Source: Actinomycetes bacterium
Lineage (GTDB): Bacteria; Actinomycetota; Actinomycetes; Streptosporangiales; Streptosporangiaceae
Reading direction: 5' to 3'
Assembly (NCBI GenBank): GCA_025964575.1
Contig: JAOPYO010000460.1
Coordinates: 1 to 32,604, forward strand
Length of the DNA stretch: 32,604 nucleotides
Shown here: piece by piece, positions 1 to 7,947 of the stretch
Layout: every line of letters begins with the position of its first letter
Position numbering within the stretch: position 1 is the first letter of the stretch
Program-made: the position numbers and the translations under genes
Notes under the pieces: model-generated
What the model saw: the letters and a program-made list of their open reading frames with translations, nothing else
Database searches by the model: none
Told to the model about the DNA's origin: nothing

Positions 1-494
1 GTGGCGAGCACCGACAGGCCGTAGCGGGCGGCCGCGAACTCACCGGCCAGCGCGGCGTCGTAGAGCCCGTCGGCCACGTGCTGAGCGGCCTCGGCGTTGG
101 AGGTGGCGGCTCGCCACTCGGCGTCCGGCACGTTGGCGGCCAGCCAGCGGCGGCACTGCGGCTGCGCGTGCGGATGCGAGGCGACCGTCTTGACGTCTGC
201 GAACGAGGTGCCGGGACGGACCAGCAGGGCGAAGGACACCGGAAGGTGGATCTCGCCCACGATCTGGAGGGGCTCACCGGTGGCGAGTTCGTCCAGCGTG
301 GTGGGCACCGAGCCTTCGACCGAGTTCTCCAGTGCCACGACGGCGACGTCGACCTCGGATCGCCGGAGCGCGTCGAGGGCCGCAGGCACCGTGGAAAAGG
401 GCAGGTGCTCCGCGTCGGCGGCTTCCGGCAGCGTATGGAGGGCGGCCTCGGTAAAGGTGCCCTGTGGTCCGAGGTAGGCGAAACGTCGAGTCAT
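1..494 (-). CDS. pheA: Prephenate dehydratase, N-terminal part (runs off left edge)
   Basis: Converts prephenate to phenylpyruvate in phenylalanine biosynthesis, in the cytoplasm. The reverse-strand reading begins MTRRFAYLGPQGTFTEAAL, the signature opening of the periplasmic-binding-protein-like PDT catalytic fold. It continues with VALENSVEGSVPTTLDEL, a conserved substrate-site block. About 164 residues are inside the window; the TRDP motif and the regulatory ACT domain would lie beyond the left edge. The ATG is at 492-494. It is the last gene visible in a minus-strand series after the GT87 and DUF4446 genes, with only 26 bases between the DUF4446 stop and this start, so co-transcription is likely. 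Confidence 0.93.
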   Translation of the reverse strand, partial: MTRRFAYLGPQGTFTEAALHTLPEAADAEHLPFSTVPAALDALRRSEVDVAVVALENSVEGSVPTTLDELATGEPLQIVGEIHLPVSFALLVRPGTSFADVKTVASHPHAQPQCRRWLAANVPDAEWRAATSNAEAAQHVADGLYDAALAGEFAAARYGLSVLA

Positions 495-520
495 GGTAAG
501 AGCAGCGTACGTGGTCTCGA

Positions 521-985
521 TCAGGCGCGTGCCGAAGACGATATCGGGGACTCGGGCCGACCGAAATCGGGCAGCGGATCCCCCATGTTCACCACCGGAC
601 CCTTGCCGAGCCGGGCCGCGCGCAACGCCTGGTCCTCCTCGGGCGAGAGTGCGTCGACGCCGTGCCCATTACGGACCACTTTCGCGTACGTACGGGTCTC
701 GGTGCGGCCGTTGATGGAGCTCAGCACGATGCCGTTGCCCACAGAGTTGATCAGGGCGAGCGAGAAGGATCGCTGACCCGACATCTCCTTGAGCGCGTCG
801 TAGTGCACGATGGCGAGATCGCGCAGCGACTGGTTGTCGATCACCCCACTGGCGACCTGCAACTGGCGGCGGAGCACATCCGCGCACTCTTCAACGACCT
901 GGTTCACGCGGTTGTGCGCGACCAGGGCGACCGACAGACCGGCGATGCCGGCTATCGCGCCGATGACAGCCACAGTGATGAGCAT
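521..985 (-). CDS. DUF4446 family membrane-anchored protein
   Basis: This 154-residue protein has one N-terminal transmembrane segment (about residues 1-23, MLITVAVIGAIAGIAGLSVA) followed by a soluble domain. The soluble part carries the pattern HYDALKEMSGQRSFSLALIN and later GIVLSSINGRTETRTYAK, the hallmark of the DUF4446 family found widely in actinobacteria and Firmicutes. Its biochemical function is unknown. The ATG at 985 shares a base with the TGA of the upstream GT87 gene (TGATG), which suggests translational coupling. A longer reading frame runs further upstream but lies inside the GT87 gene, so the short start is preferred. It sits between a mannosyltransferase and pheA. Confidence 0.85.
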   Translation of the reverse strand: MLITVAVIGAIAGIAGLSVALVAHNRVNQVVEECADVLRRQLQVASGVIDNQSLRDLAIVHYDALKEMSGQRSFSLALINSVGNGIVLSSINGRTETRTYAKVVRNGHGVDALSPEEDQALRAARLGKGPVVNMGDPLPDFGRPESPISSSARA

Positions 986-2283
986 CACGGACTGAGCGTA
1001 TCCACCCCGAAGGCCGAACGAGAGACATCTTTGCGATCGGCTTGTGAAACCTCGCACAAACCGTAGACCAGCCATGCCCCGAGAACGAACACCAGAACCA
1101 CCGCTCCCAGCCCATAGCCGTCTTGCACGATACGACCGAAAAAGCGGGTTATGGCGGCATGTTGGGGACCGATCAGCGCCGAACCCCACCAGGGAACCGG
1201 AAGTACGAAGAAGAGCCATACGACGCCCGCGATGATGCATCGGCGTAGCTCCCTGCCGTTGCCCACCAGAGCCCCGAGAACCAGGACAATCCAGGACAGA
1301 TGGTGGATCCAGGCGACCGGCGAGATCAGCACCGCGAGCAGCCCGGTGATCGCCACTCCGGTCAGTTCCGCGTTGTACGCCTCGGGTCTTCCCGAGCCCA
1401 TCGAGACACTGATCGAGTCGCCCAGCAACGACGCCCTACGGGCGAGCCGGAAACCGTAGAACGCGATCAGTGCGACGAGTGCGACCCACACCAGAGACGT
1501 GACCGCATCAGGCCAGTAGAGCCGGAGCAGCATTCCCTTGATCGCCTGATTGGTGGTGCCGTTGTTGGCGCCCACTCTCCCGTTGTCGAACAGCGCCCCG
1601 AACCAGAAGTCGATCGAGTCCTGGGGGAGCAGGACGAAGGTGCCCAGGGTGACCGCGGCGGCCGTCAGGAGGGCGTTCCCCGCGGCCTGCCGACGTCCGC
1701 TGATGAGCAGATAGATCAGGAAGACCCCGGGCACCAATTTGATGGCGGTGGCCAGGCCGATGAGCAGCCCGCGCGGCCAGCGTGGCGAGGGGGTGACGCA
1801 GTCGGCCACACAGAGCGCCACCAGGAAGAGGTCGACCTGGCCGAACCGGATCTGGTCACTGACCGGCATGAGATGGGCGGTGGCCCCGACCAGTGCCCCC
1901 GTGGTGATCGGCCCCCAGCGGCCGGTCCTGCGAATCAGATCCCGGAAGGCGTACCGCACGGTGATCGTCAGAGCGGCGTAGACCAGGATCACCCACACCC
2001 ACTGCGCCAGCGGCCACGACAACAGGGCCAGCGGAACCGCCAGCACCGCGGCGAACGGCGGATAAGTGAACGGCAGCAGCTGCGGAGGCTGGGTCAGGAA
2101 GTCATAGACGGGAGAACCTCGCAGCACCATCCATCCACTGGTCCGGTACACGTCCAGGTCGACCATCCGCTGGTCAGGCGGGTTGGTCAGCCCGTGCACC
2201 ACGATCGGCGCAATCGCCGCCGCCGCGATGGCGATCCCGGCCGCCAGGATCGCGACATCACTGATCGTCCTGCGTCCACCCAT
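985..2283 (-). CDS. GT87 (DUF2029) family polyprenol-phosphate-mannose-type glycosyltransferase
   Basis: This is a polytopic GT-C glycosyltransferase of 432 residues. The family contains mycobacterial PimE and other alpha-1,2-mannosyltransferases that use polyprenyl-phosphate mannose on the outer membrane face. After the first membrane helix (about residues 9-30) comes the loop MVDLDVYRTSGWM with Asp42 and Asp44, the acidic loop typical of GT87. Next is SPVYDFLTQPP and roughly ten more hydrophobic helices. The chosen ATG at 2283 has GGGAGG just upstream; the open frame continues to 3042 but that part is antisense to the neighbouring 2344 gene. Stop and start overlap with DUF4446. The acceptor is unknown; a role in lipoglycan or phosphatidylinositol mannoside assembly is inferred from family. 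Confidence 0.85.
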   Translation of the reverse strand: MGGRRTISDVAILAAGIAIAAAAIAPIVVHGLTNPPDQRMVDLDVYRTSGWMVLRGSPVYDFLTQPPQLLPFTYPPFAAVLAVPLALLSWPLAQWVWVILVYAALTITVRYAFRDLIRRTGRWGPITTGALVGATAHLMPVSDQIRFGQVDLFLVALCVADCVTPSPRWPRGLLIGLATAIKLVPGVFLIYLLISGRRQAAGNALLTAAAVTLGTFVLLPQDSIDFWFGALFDNGRVGANNGTTNQAIKGMLLRLYWPDAVTSLVWVALVALIAFYGFRLARRASLLGDSISVSMGSGRPEAYNAELTGVAITGLLAVLISPVAWIHHLSWIVLVLGALVGNGRELRRCIIAGVVWLFFVLPVPWWGSALIGPQHAAITRFFGRIVQDGYGLGAVVLVFVLGAWLVYGLCEVSQADRKDVSRSAFGVDTLSP

Positions 2284-2343
2284 AGGGCAATCCTCCCGCA
2301 GTGACCCGACTAACCTGGGACGCACCGATGATGGAGGTGCAGC

Positions 2344-4542
2344 GTGGCGCAACGAGTGGCGAAGATCGCCGCCGTGCTGGTTGCGCTGTTCGCGCTGTTC
2401 AGCACCCTTTCCACCGCCGCATTCGCAGGTACGGCTCGGCACACCTCGGCCGGTGGGGGACGGGTCGTCCTCATCGGCGTGCCGGGGCTGCTGTGGAGCG
2501 ATATCACCCAAAAGGGCACCCCGACTCTGTGGCGGCTGACCGCGCAGGGCTCGGCCGCCTCGCTCAGCGTCCGTACGACCACCGTGACCACCTGCTCCAT
2601 CGAAGGATGGCTGACCGTCTCCGCCGGGCAGCGGGCCCGGCTGGCCCACAGCAACTGCGCGCTCCCACCGGCCCCCACGACCGTCACGGGTGGGACGGGG
2701 GCGGCCGCTCCGGGCTGGGCGGCGATCAAGAAGGACAACGCGCAGACCACGTACGAGGCCCAGGTCGGCCTGCTCGGTGACGCCGTGCACAAGGCGAACG
2801 GGTGCACGATGGCCGTCGGTCCGGGCGGGGTCTTCGGTGCGGCCGACGGCCAAGGGCGGGTCGACCGCTACGCGCCGTCGATCGACCAGGTGCCGGCCGG
2901 CGACTGGTCCCGATGTGCCTTCACCGCCGTGGACATCGACGACGTCTTCCGCGCCTTCATCACCGCCGGGGCCGACGCGAACGGCACCCAGGTGCCGGTG
3001 ACGCTGAAGCAGCGGGCCACCGCGGCCGCCCAGGCAGACCACCGAGTCGCCGAGGTGCTCGCCGCGACCCCTGCGGGCACGACCGTGCTGGTCGCCGGGC
3101 TCTCCGACTCGACCTCAACCCCGCACCTGCACGTGGCCCTGCAGAACAGCGCCGCCGGTTACCTGATCGCGAACTCCACCCGGCGCTCCGGTCTGGTCAC
3201 CCTCACCGACGTGACGTCCACCGCCCTGAACGCTCTCGGGCTGGCACAGCCGCGAAAGGCGATCGGCTCGGCCTGGCGCACCGACGCCTCCAGCGCCTCA
3301 CCTCAAACCAAGGTCCGTATCCTCAACGACGAGGACGTCGCCGCCCAGGCGATCAGCCGGATGGGCGGGGTGTTCTTCATCGCGCTCTTCGCCGGGCAAC
3401 TACTGCTGTACGGGATCGCCGCCGTGGCGCTTCGCCGTCGCTGGGGCGGCGGGGAGAGCCGTCGACGCATCCTGGCCGGAACCCGCGTCGTGGCCTTGAT
3501 CGGTGCGGCGGCACCGGTGGCCACCTTCCTGGCCAATCTGATCCCCTGGTGGCGCTCCACGCATCCGGCGCCCGCACTGCTCGGCTGTGCGCTCCTCGCC
3601 ATCGTCGTGGTCACCGCACTGACCCTGGCCGGGCCCTGGCGCCGCTCGATCATCGGTCCCGGTCTGGTGCTCGCCGGGCTGACCGCGTCGGTCCTCGGCC
3701 TCGACGTGCTCACGGGCTCGAACCTTCAGCTGAACGCCTTCATGGGCTACAGCCCATTGGTCGCGGGTCGCTTCTACGGGTTCGGCAACATGGCGTTCGC
3801 GATCTTCGCGACGGCGGCGATCCTGTGCGCGGCCTGGCTGGCCGAACGGCCGCTACGGACGGGCCGGCGCGGACTCGCGGCCGCAGTGGCCGTCACCGTC
3901 GGATTCGCCGCGATCGCCATCGATGGCTGGCCCGGCTGGGGAGCCGACTTCGGAGGCGTGCTGGCGCTCGTGCCCGGCACCGCGGTCCTCGGCATGGTGA
4001 TCGCGGGAAAGCGTCTTTCCCCCGTCCGCCTCGGCCTGTTCTGCCTGACCGGCGTGGCGGTGATGCTGGCGGTCTCCTTCGGCGACTCGCTCCGGCCGAC
4101 CACCCAGGAGACCCACCTAGGCCGTTTCTGGGACCAACTGGTCAGCGGCCAGGCATTCGGAGTCGTCGCCCGCAAGGCCGGAGCCATGCTGCACAGCCTG
4201 AGCTACTGGCCGTTCACCGTGATCGCGATCGGCTCCCTCTGCTTCCTGTACTTCGTGCTCGCCCGCCCGCTGGACTGGCGGGCCGCCCTGCTCGACCGGG
4301 CATATACCTACTCCAGCACCCTGCGGCCCGCACTGCTCTCCGCCCTGACCGTCGCGATCATCGGCATGGTGATGAACGACTCCGGAGTGGTGATCCCCGC
4401 GCTGGCGTTCAGCCTGGCGGTCCCCCTGGTGCTCGCGGCATCCGTACGTGCTCTTGACATGGACGACACGATCACCGAGAACGGGGTCGAAGACACGTCC
4501 ACACCAGCGCCAGCAGAACCGCGGTCAGCACCCACGGGATGA
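2344..4542 (+). CDS. Secreted/polytopic membrane protein with alkaline-phosphatase-like extracellular domain
   Basis: This is a 732-residue protein with GTG start and GGAGG 6 bases upstream. Residues 1-29 are a signal peptide (AFAG cleavage site). Residues 35-330 read like a degenerate alkaline-phosphatase-superfamily domain: VVLIGVPGLLWSDI, then a Ser/Thr-rich TTCSIEGWLT segment and GLSDSTSTPHLHVAL. The metal-binding set is not clearly complete, so catalysis is uncertain. About residues 340-700 contain eight to ten membrane helices, with conserved-looking loops VAGRFYGFGN, GADFGG and RPTTQETHLGRF. The last 30 residues are Pro/Thr-rich and hydrophilic. It diverges from the GT87 gene across only 60 bases and its 3' end overlaps the convergent MptB-like gene by 71 bases. 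Function is unknown; a role in envelope glycan processing is inferred only from neighbours. Confidence 0.85.
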   Translation: MAQRVAKIAAVLVALFALFSTLSTAAFAGTARHTSAGGGRVVLIGVPGLLWSDITQKGTPTLWRLTAQGSAASLSVRTTTVTTCSIEGWLTVSAGQRARLAHSNCALPPAPTTVTGGTGAAAPGWAAIKKDNAQTTYEAQVGLLGDAVHKANGCTMAVGPGGVFGAADGQGRVDRYAPSIDQVPAGDWSRCAFTAVDIDDVFRAFITAGADANGTQVPVTLKQRATAAAQADHRVAEVLAATPAGTTVLVAGLSDSTSTPHLHVALQNSAAGYLIANSTRRSGLVTLTDVTSTALNALGLAQPRKAIGSAWRTDASSASPQTKVRILNDEDVAAQAISRMGGVFFIALFAGQLLLYGIAAVALRRRWGGGESRRRILAGTRVVALIGAAAPVATFLANLIPWWRSTHPAPALLGCALLAIVVVTALTLAGPWRRSIIGPGLVLAGLTASVLGLDVLTGSNLQLNAFMGYSPLVAGRFYGFGNMAFAIFATAAILCAAWLAERPLRTGRRGLAAAVAVTVGFAAIAIDGWPGWGADFGGVLALVPGTAVLGMVIAGKRLSPVRLGLFCLTGVAVMLAVSFGDSLRPTTQETHLGRFWDQLVSGQAFGVVARKAGAMLHSLSYWPFTVIAIGSLCFLYFVLARPLDWRAALLDRAYTYSSTLRPALLSALTVAIIGMVMNDSGVVIPALAFSLAVPLVLAASVRALDMDDTITENGVEDTSTPAPAEPRSAPTG

Positions 4543-6157
4543 CCATCGGCCGCACGGTCTTGAGCAACCAGTCCAAGTCCCCGGGCAAACGTGCGAACTC
4601 CGGTCCGCGAGCAGGCAGATAGGCCAGACTCAGCGCGGTGGTGTGCGCCAGCACCAGCCATTCGAACCGCGACCAAGCCCGCAGGGCCGACATCGCCAGC
4701 ACCGCCCAGCCGAGCCCGTCGTACCAGGGCAACACGTAGGGGGCCGCGAACAGCCAGGCCAGCACCAGCGCGAGCGCGATCAACCGGCTCTCCGCCACCA
4801 TGCCAAGAGCGGACCCACCGACCCTGAGCGCCGGACCGACCGACGTGAACTCCGGACCGACCGGCTCGAGCTCTGGATCGACCGGCTCGAGATCACGGGG
4901 AATCGCTCGCGCGAGCAGCCAGACCAGCGACACGAGCAGCAGTATCGAGCCGAGCCGGATGACCCAGCGTTGCCGGTTGACTCCCAGCAGAGCGTCGAGC
5001 AGATGCCAGGCCGAGGCCCGGGCCACCGAGTTGGAGGCCCTACTGACCTGGTCGAACGCATGCGAACCGACCAGCGCGAACGCCACCAGGGCGACGATCC
5101 CCGCTCCCCCGAACAGCACCGCCAATCGAAGGAGGGTGCCGCGGTCCCGCGCGGCCTCACCTCGCCTCCGCCGGGAGGCCCACCAGTCGCGGAACAGAAC
5201 CCAGGCAGGGCCGCCGCCGACGAGGGCGGCAGGCAGCTTGATCGCGACTCCAGCACCGATGAGCAGGCCCGAGAGCAGCGTCCGCCCGACCGAGGGAAAC
5301 CGGGTCCCGCCGGGCTCGGTGCGGCCGGATGCCGCCCGCGACATCCGGGGTGCGAAGGCCGCGAGGGCGCCGATGGCGGCGGCGATGCCGAGGGTGTCGT
5401 TGTGGGCGCCGGAGACGAGGTGGAAGAGCATCAGCGGGTTGAGCGTCCAGAGCAGGACACTCCGCAGCCTTCGTGAGTCGGCGCGCCCGGCACACCGATA
5501 GAGGAGCAGGCCGACCAGTGCGAAGGCCAGCGCATTGGTGACCGACAGCACGAAGGCGGTGAGCCGGACGGAGGTCCCGCCGATCCAGGAGGCGAACGTC
5601 TCCTGCAAGGTCACGATCGGGCCGTACACCGAGGGGGCCAGCCGCCAGTCCTGCACGGCGCTGAGGACCGGGTCGTCCGGCAGGTCCACGGCCCGGGTGG
5701 TGTACGGATCGTGGCCGGTGACGACCATCCGCCCGTATCCCGCGTAGTTCAGGTGATCGGACGAGCCGACCGGGGGCATCAGGGCGAACACCGCGGTGGC
5801 GAGCAGTCCGGCGATCAGGAGGGACCGTGGGGCACACCGCCAGCCGCACCGGACGGCGTACAGGCAGAGGCCCAGACCGAGCGCGCCCAGCAGGATGCCG
5901 CCCGCCATCAACCCGATCACCACATGGGGCGAAGGGTGCACGGTCAGCGAGAACGGGGGACCTGAGCCGGGCAGGCGCGGCTCCACGGCCGACGGACCGA
6001 GCAGCGCGAGCAGCAGGAAGCAGGTCAGGCTGAGTCCGATGGCCGCGAGACCGGCCCCACCCAGCCCCCGCCCGCCCGCCACCAGCCTCCTCGGCGCAGA
6101 GCCGCCCGGCACGGGACCGCTGGACATGGGACCGCCCGGCACGGGGCCGCTCGTCAC
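4472..6157 (-). CDS. MptA/MptB-like polyprenol-phosphomannose-dependent alpha-(1,6)-mannosyltransferase
   Basis: This is a GT-C membrane glycosyltransferase of 561 residues. The segment SSDHLNYAGYGRMVVTGHDPY-like around residues 132-151, with Asp134 and His135, is characteristic of the MptA/MptB family, which extends mannan cores of lipoglycans on the outer membrane face. About a dozen hydrophobic helices follow, with SGAHNDTLGIAAAIGALAA and a C-terminal helix. The start is GTG at 6157, forming a GTGA overlap with the GT2 stop; an ATG ten codons in (6127) is an alternative. The first 20 residues are two copies of a Pro/Gly-rich decapeptide (SGPVPGG). Residues about 422-449 are a low-complexity heptad insertion encoded by a 21-bp tandem repeat. 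It is probably expressed with the GT2, which may make its lipid-linked donor. Confidence 0.85.
   Translation of the reverse strand: MTSGPVPGGPMSSGPVPGGSAPRRLVAGGRGLGGAGLAAIGLSLTCFLLLALLGPSAVEPRLPGSGPPFSLTVHPSPHVVIGLMAGGILLGALGLGLCLYAVRCGWRCAPRSLLIAGLLATAVFALMPPVGSSDHLNYAGYGRMVVTGHDPYTTRAVDLPDDPVLSAVQDWRLAPSVYGPIVTLQETFASWIGGTSVRLTAFVLSVTNALAFALVGLLLYRCAGRADSRRLRSVLLWTLNPLMLFHLVSGAHNDTLGIAAAIGALAAFAPRMSRAASGRTEPGGTRFPSVGRTLLSGLLIGAGVAIKLPAALVGGGPAWVLFRDWWASRRRRGEAARDRGTLLRLAVLFGGAGIVALVAFALVGSHAFDQVSRASNSVARASAWHLLDALLGVNRQRWVIRLGSILLLVSLVWLLARAIPRDLEPVDPELEPVGPEFTSVGPALRVGGSALGMVAESRLIALALVLAWLFAAPYVLPWYDGLGWAVLAMSALRAWSRFEWLVLAHTTALSLAYLPARGPEFARLPGDLDWLLKTVRPMVIPWVLTAVLLALVWTCLRPRSR
4809..4892. 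repeat. 21-bp tandem repeat, about 4 units, in the MptB-like gene
   Basis: Four consecutive 21-base units start at 4809, 4830, 4851 and 4872. The last two share GGA.CGACCGGCTCGAG and differ at a few positions; the first two are more diverged. The period is seven codons, so copy number can change without a frameshift. On the coding (minus) strand the units encode LEPVDPE, LEPVGPE, FTSVGPA and LRVGGSA. The segment lies in a loop between predicted membrane helices. Seen directly; variability between strains is inference. Confidence 0.75.
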
Positions 6158-6900
6158 CGGGATGAGCGGCGCAGCCGAGCTAGCCGGGTGGTCACGGGAT
6201 CCCGGACGGCGAGGGCACGGGCGACATCACGGAACTGCCGGGCGCGGTGCACCTGGGCCCGCCAATCCGTGCCGGTGGCCCGGTGGGCGAGCGGCACTTC
6301 GACCTCGGTGACGCGGAACCCCTTGCGCACCAGGTCGATGGTGAGCGCGGTCTCGACCCCGAAGCCCGCCGCGAGCGGCAGCGCAGCCTCGAAGGCGGCC
6401 CGGGTCAGGCAGCGCTGGCCGTTGAGCGGCTGAGTGGCGGTCCAGCCGGTGGCGCGCTGGATGCCGTCACGGGAGAGCCGTACGACGAAGCCGTGCCCAC
6501 CGAGCTTGACCGTCGAGGAGAACACGGCGATCGTCATATCGGCCTCGCCGCCACGGACCGGTTCGATGAGCGGAGCCGCATGGCCGGCGGTGTCGGCCAG
6601 ATCCGCGTCGAGGAACAGCAGGTGCCGCGGGACCTCGTCATCCAGCAACCGGACCGCTTCGGCCCCGCTCTCCATGGCGGCACCCTTGCCCCGGTTACGG
6701 CCATGCCGAATGACCTTGGCACCGGCCCCTCCGGCCACCTCGGCCGTAGCGTCCGACGAACCGTCGTCGACGACGACCACCAGGTCGACACCGGGCAGTT
6801 GACAGGCGGCCTTCACCGTCGCGGCGATGCGGTCCTGCTCATCCTTGGCAGGGATGATGACGGCCACGCCAGCACCCGCCGAGCACTCAATCGGCTGCAT
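6154..6900 (-). CDS. Family 2 glycosyltransferase (GT-A), possibly polyprenyl-phosphate sugar synthase or GpgS-like
   Basis: This is a cytoplasmic 248-residue GT2 enzyme. It opens VAVIIPAKDEQDRIAATV, has the nucleotide-sugar motif VVVVDDGSSD (residues 41-50) and the metal-binding DAD-type motif LLFLDADLAD (Asp98, Asp100). A further block, TQPLNGQRCLTRAAFEAALP followed by GFGVE, is typical of bacterial DPM1/GpgS-like GT2 proteins. It has no C-terminal membrane helices. Because it overlaps by four bases with a lipid-sugar-using MptB-like enzyme, a role making polyprenyl-phosphate sugar is attractive. Glucosyl-3-phosphoglycerate synthase-like activity cannot be excluded from sequence. ATG at 6900. 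Confidence 0.82.
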   Translation of the reverse strand: MQPIECSAGAGVAVIIPAKDEQDRIAATVKAACQLPGVDLVVVVDDGSSDATAEVAGGAGAKVIRHGRNRGKGAAMESGAEAVRLLDDEVPRHLLFLDADLADTAGHAAPLIEPVRGGEADMTIAVFSSTVKLGGHGFVVRLSRDGIQRATGWTATQPLNGQRCLTRAAFEAALPLAAGFGVETALTIDLVRKGFRVTEVEVPLAHRATGTDWRAQVHRARQFRDVARALAVRDPVTTRLARLRRSSR

Positions 6901-6940
6901 AGACGCGATCGTAGTGCCGCGCGGCTTCCCGGGCGGCCGG

Positions 6941-7276
6941 TTAGGTCACGTCCATGGCCGGCATGGCATCGTGCACGTCGAAAACCGTGTCGAGGCCGGT
7001 GACCTGCAGGATTCGTTTGACTGCCGGCCGCGGTGCGGCGAGCTCCAGGGTGCCACCCTGCTCCTTGAGCCGCTTCATCGCGGCAAGCAGCACGTTCATG
7101 CCGGTCGAGTCGCAGAACTCGACCCCGCTGAGGTCGACCACCACCCGATCGACATTCTCGCGCAGCAGACCGGCAAGTGCGGTCTGCAGGCGGGGCGCTG
7201 TGTACAGGTCGAGTTCGCCGCTCGCGGTGACGACGGCGTGACCTCCCTGAGATGCAGTCGAGACATTTAGCTCCAC
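6941..7276 (-). CDS. STAS-domain anti-sigma factor antagonist (SpoIIAA/RsbV type)
   Basis: This is a small partner-switching protein that, when unphosphorylated, would bind an RsbW/SpoIIAB-like kinase and free a sigma factor. It shows ELNVSTASQGGHAVVTASG, ELDLYTAPRL and the phosphorylation loop VEFCDSTGMNVLL, with Ser57 of the 111-residue version as the likely phosphosite. The start is uncertain. GTG at 7276 fits the domain boundary and has TAGTGT seven bases upstream, consistent with a leaderless transcript. GTG at 7285 or ATG at 7330 would add 3 or 18 residues, and no good Shine-Dalgarno supports any of them. A candidate kinase partner (RsbW-like, 19579-20076) is elsewhere in the window, but pairing is speculative. 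Confidence 0.85.
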   Translation of the reverse strand: MELNVSTASQGGHAVVTASGELDLYTAPRLQTALAGLLRENVDRVVVDLSGVEFCDSTGMNVLLAAMKRLKEQGGTLELAAPRPAVKRILQVTGLDTVFDVHDAMPAMDVT

Positions 7277-7559
7277 GAGCCGCACACTATCGGGCCAACG
7301 GCCGGGGAGCCAGGGCGTTCGGCGAGTCATGCCCTAACCGGGCGGATCCAGAGGTGGGTTTGATGTGAAACGCCCACAGATGCTCCGTGTCTGGCCAGGA
7401 GAAGTCCTGCGTTCGTCTCTCAGCCGAGGCCGGAGTGCGGGAGGCTTGCGCCGTGCAACAGCGGCTTGGCAACTCGGGGGGACTCGCGCAGATCCCCGGT
7501 CGGCGACCAGGGACCCCGGCGCCAGAATCACCATGCGGACCTGCGGCGGGATGTCCGTC

Positions 7560-7931
7560 ATGAAGAGCGATCGGCCCGCCGATTTCCAGCGGAGCCGGCT
7601 TCGGGAGCGCCTGGAGTCGATCCGGGGCCGCTCGGAGAAGTCGACATCCTGGCGCTCCGCGGCACAGCATCTCGGACGTCTGATCAACCGTGAGGGCTTC
7701 GTCCCGATCCGAACCAAAATCGCCCAGGAGGATCTTGCCTTCCTCGCCAACGCCCGCGAAGACGTGATCGCATTCGCCGAGCTGGGACTGCGGCTGATCG
7801 AACTGCATCAGCCACGTGAGGCCGGCGGGATCTCCAGCGATCCAGACAATCCGATCCGGCGCTGCCGGGCCTGCATGTGGCGCTGGCCGTGCCCCACCTT
7901 CCGTGCCATCGACGACGCCATCGACCGCTGA
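7560..7931 (+). CDS. Small conserved actinobacterial protein with C-terminal Cys cluster
   Basis: About 123 residues. The first part is charged and helical (SRLRERLESIRGRSEKS), the middle has FVPIRTKIAQEDLAFL, and the C-terminus has RRCRACMWRWPCPTFRAI, a CxxC plus a third Cys that could bind metal or a cofactor. I do not know a function for this family. ATG at 7560 has GGCGGG nine bases upstream; the frame is open back to 7365 but the extra part is low-complexity Arg/Gly-rich and not convincing. It is divergent from the STAS gene and converges on the histidine kinase gene 17 bases away. The region 7277-7559 otherwise shows no gene I can support. Confidence 0.65.
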   Translation: MKSDRPADFQRSRLRERLESIRGRSEKSTSWRSAAQHLGRLINREGFVPIRTKIAQEDLAFLANAREDVIAFAELGLRLIELHQPREAGGISSDPDNPIRRCRACMWRWPCPTFRAIDDAIDR

Positions 7932-7947
7932 TCGCGGCGAGAGGGCA

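Noticed and set aside
985..3042. 685-residue minus-strand frame
   Set aside because: Only the part up to 2283 is the GT87 gene; the rest is antisense to the 2344 gene with shadow composition.
7365..7559. Longer start for the 7560-7931 gene
   Set aside because: The added 65 residues are Arg/Gly-rich shadow-like sequence with no ribosome binding site.
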